This document shows, piece after piece, positions 62,421-64,000 of a stretch of 64,000 nt of DNA. Every line of letters begins with the position of its first letter. Position 1 is the first letter of the stretch. Under the pieces are notes generated by a model that was given only the letters and a program-made list of their open reading frames with translations, did not search any database and had not been told where the DNA came from. A program made the translations under genes and the position numbers. The stretch is from the NCBI RefSeq assembly GCF_028728065.1, contig NZ_CP117812.1, positions 1,240,001-1,304,000 on the forward strand. Direction: 5' to 3'. This DNA is from Lentisphaera profundi (GTDB lineage Bacteria > Verrucomicrobiota > Lentisphaeria > Lentisphaerales > Lentisphaeraceae).

Positions 62421-64000
62421 TTACAATTGCTTTATCGCAATATTCGCAAATCGTACCTTGGAGCATTCGGACTGTAGTCTGATCGGGCCACTCTGTGAAG
62501 CAGGAAAGCCATAGAGCGTTTGTTTTTTTATAAGAATTTTATCCTGTATGATTTTCCCGTTTAATGTGACAGTTAGGGTATTGTTAATACAGGTGATTTC
62601 TAGGCTCTGCCATTGACCTGCTTTTTTTGAGGCCTCGACTATGGGTGCTGCTTGTCGGTAAAGCGCTCCATTAGTTCGTTTAGTAGGTTCTAATCCGAAG
62701 CTATTGTGAATAGCAATTTCGAAAGAACCGTGAATGTAGACTCCGCTATTACCTTTCCATTCATTTTTGACCCACTCAGGTTCTTCAGGAACGAGGAAAT
62801 TCAGGTGTAATTTATAGTTCTCATAGCTCTTGGTGGTCATGATATCACCATAGCCGGGTCGAGCAATCACAGCTGAATTCTCGATTTTCCAACGCGCACC
62901 AGTCTTATTATAATCCTCGGCATTAGAAGAGGCCGCACGTGCATCAATACGAATGAGACCAGGTTTTTGATGTGAGGTAATCGTAGTGTTTCCACTGCTT
63001 TAAATCTTGGCCATTAAAAAGAGTCGTCCAGCCCTGTGGCAGGGAATAAGAGGGCGCTTCAGGATATTGAAGCTGAGGAACTAGGTAAGCTTTGGCTTCT
63101 TTCTCAATGCGAATATCTTTGCCTTTGGATAAAACACCACCCTCGGGGACTTCATAAGAGAGCGCCCAAAAGACTGAGTTATAAAAAATATTTTGGGCCC
63201 ATTTGGAATCTTGCGTACCAGCGCGATAACTCATGGGGGTGATCATGGCGCGTCGAGCACCCTTATCCTTGAAAGTCCATACAATCGGTGCCACCGGAGA
63301 ATCAAAACTATCCGAGCCGATGATTTTATCAAAAGCCTTATTTTTCTTTGAGGTACGTTTCTCACGGCTACCATAGGATAAAATTAAGGGCTCTGCACCT
63401 TCGGTTAGGGGAGTTGAAAGATAAGGGCCTTCATGCTCGGCAAACTTTCGATCAACACCCCTTAAAATGGGATGTCCTAAGTACTGAGGATTGACCTGAG
63501 CAACTGTTAAACGATGCTTGTGGGTTTTATAATGACCGCCAAAATGTACAGGAGCAAAAGTTCTGTCTTTCCAAAAGCCATGTGTCGTGGTACGAATTGC
63601 GAGTGCGGGTTTTCCTGAATTAAAATGATCCATAAAAAATTTTAATGATTTGGGCTCCCAGTTGCGAAAACGCATAAAGACAATGAGTAGATCGGCATCT
63701 TTTATTTGTGCCGCACCTTTTAAAATAGTCGGCTTTGGATCATGATCTTTGTCGCCATTAATACCAGGAGCATCATCGTGAATTAAAATGACCTTAAAGC
63801 CAAAATCATCTTCTAGTTTTTTGGCGAAAGGCTTCATGATCTCGCCGGAATTATATTCATCGCCTCCTGTGATAATGGCAATAGTCGCTTTTTTGTCAGA
63901 GCTAGAAGAAGGCGTATTCGCTGAGGCGGCAGAGAGCAAAGGGTAAGAGAGCCACAGTGTGGCGACAAGTATTTGCTGTAAATATTTCCGTGGAGTTCGT
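62421..64000 (-). CDS. ThuA-DUF1080 fusion protein, frameshifted and cut by the window edge
   Basis: The first part (from beyond 64000 to about 62965) encodes a signal peptide (LVATLWLSYPLLSAASA) and a ThuA-like domain (TIAIITGGDEYNSGE, LLIVFMRFRNWEP, AIRTTTHGFWKD). The DUF1080 domain then begins (WTTLFNGQDLKQWKHYDYL). A T-run at 62964-62968 (A-run on the coding strand) has one base too many: the frame ends at TWSHSY-stop. The next frame continues perfectly as PGLIRIDARAASS and then IMTTKSYENYKLHLNFLVP and GNSGVYIHGSFEIAI, the rest of DUF1080. DUF1080 is the 3-keto-glycoside hydrolase-type concanavalin fold. Sequencing error or a real lesion cannot be told apart. Confidence 0.85.

Noticed and set aside
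1-64000. CRISPR arrays, tRNA or rRNA genes, insertion-sequence transposases
   Set aside because: None found: repeats lack regular spacers, no cloverleaf or rRNA cores were seen, and no transposase motifs occur in the open frames.

Overview
The window comes from a free-living, probably marine bacterium of the PVC superphylum, most likely a member of Lentisphaerota close to Lentisphaera. This is inferred from content. There are six pseudopilin loci, most with the N-terminal FTLIELLVV-type helix and a C-terminal H-X9-DG-type ending. There are four secreted sulfatases. There are several very large PVC-type haem proteins combining ThuA, discoidin/LamG, dehydrogenase-propeller, HEAT and CxxCH modules, and a DUF1552/DUF1592-type pair. 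Small SWIB-domain and RIO-kinase genes are also present. I see no rRNA, tRNA, CRISPR array, transposase, or transporter other than one MscS channel.

Layout. 1-14.5 kb: the end of a leucine-rich-repeat protein, a pseudopilin, a frameshifted esterase, a spermidine-synthase-like protein, an RlhA-like U32 protein, a GST, a SWIB protein, a second esterase, a PhoD-like phosphatase, a large glycosidase-like protein and an MscS channel. 14.6-17.4 kb: a broken pseudopilin cut by a small inverted-repeat element, an intact pseudopilin and a sulfatase with an altered active-site motif. 18.0-32.8 kb: seven genes all on the minus strand, forming a polysaccharide-degradation cluster (esterase-SGNH-discoidin fusion, DUF5703/LamG glycosidase, dienelactone-hydrolase-type esterase, five-bladed propeller glycosidase, 1499-residue ThuA/haem protein, its ThuA/discoidin half-paralogue, sugar isomerase). 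33.2-43.5 kb: a pseudopilin, a 1501-residue ThuA/LamG/cytochrome protein, araB-araD, a sugar isomerase and a PAS-AraC regulator. 43.5-64 kb: a RIO kinase, a carbohydrate-binding-like protein, three more sulfatases, two more pseudopilins, a zinc-ribbon pseudokinase, PVC cytochrome proteins, the DUF1552/DUF1592 pair, a DUF1552 remnant and an edge-truncated, frameshifted ThuA-DUF1080 gene.

How they fit together. The secreted sulfatases, deacetylating esterases and glycosidases would strip and cut a sulfated, acylated polysaccharide. ThuA, DUF1080 and sugar-isomerase-like proteins together with haem/dehydrogenase proteins are compatible with extracytoplasmic oxidation of sugars to keto-sugars and their further breakdown. 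AraB/AraD lead a pentose to xylulose-5-phosphate. Almost every pseudopilin gene sits beside a secreted enzyme gene, which suggests (inference only) that pseudopilins are dedicated to particular exported enzymes.

The intergenic DNA is full of structured dispersed repeats. The clearest is a family of about 115-133 bp multi-hairpin, MITE-like elements (7056-7188, 42539-42652, 60264-60393). One copy has exact 10-bp flanking direct repeats, another has exact 22-bp flanking direct repeats, and one internal stem shows compensatory base changes between copies. Two otherwise convincing genes each carry a single-base frameshift in an A-run (at 2152-2157 and 62964-62968).
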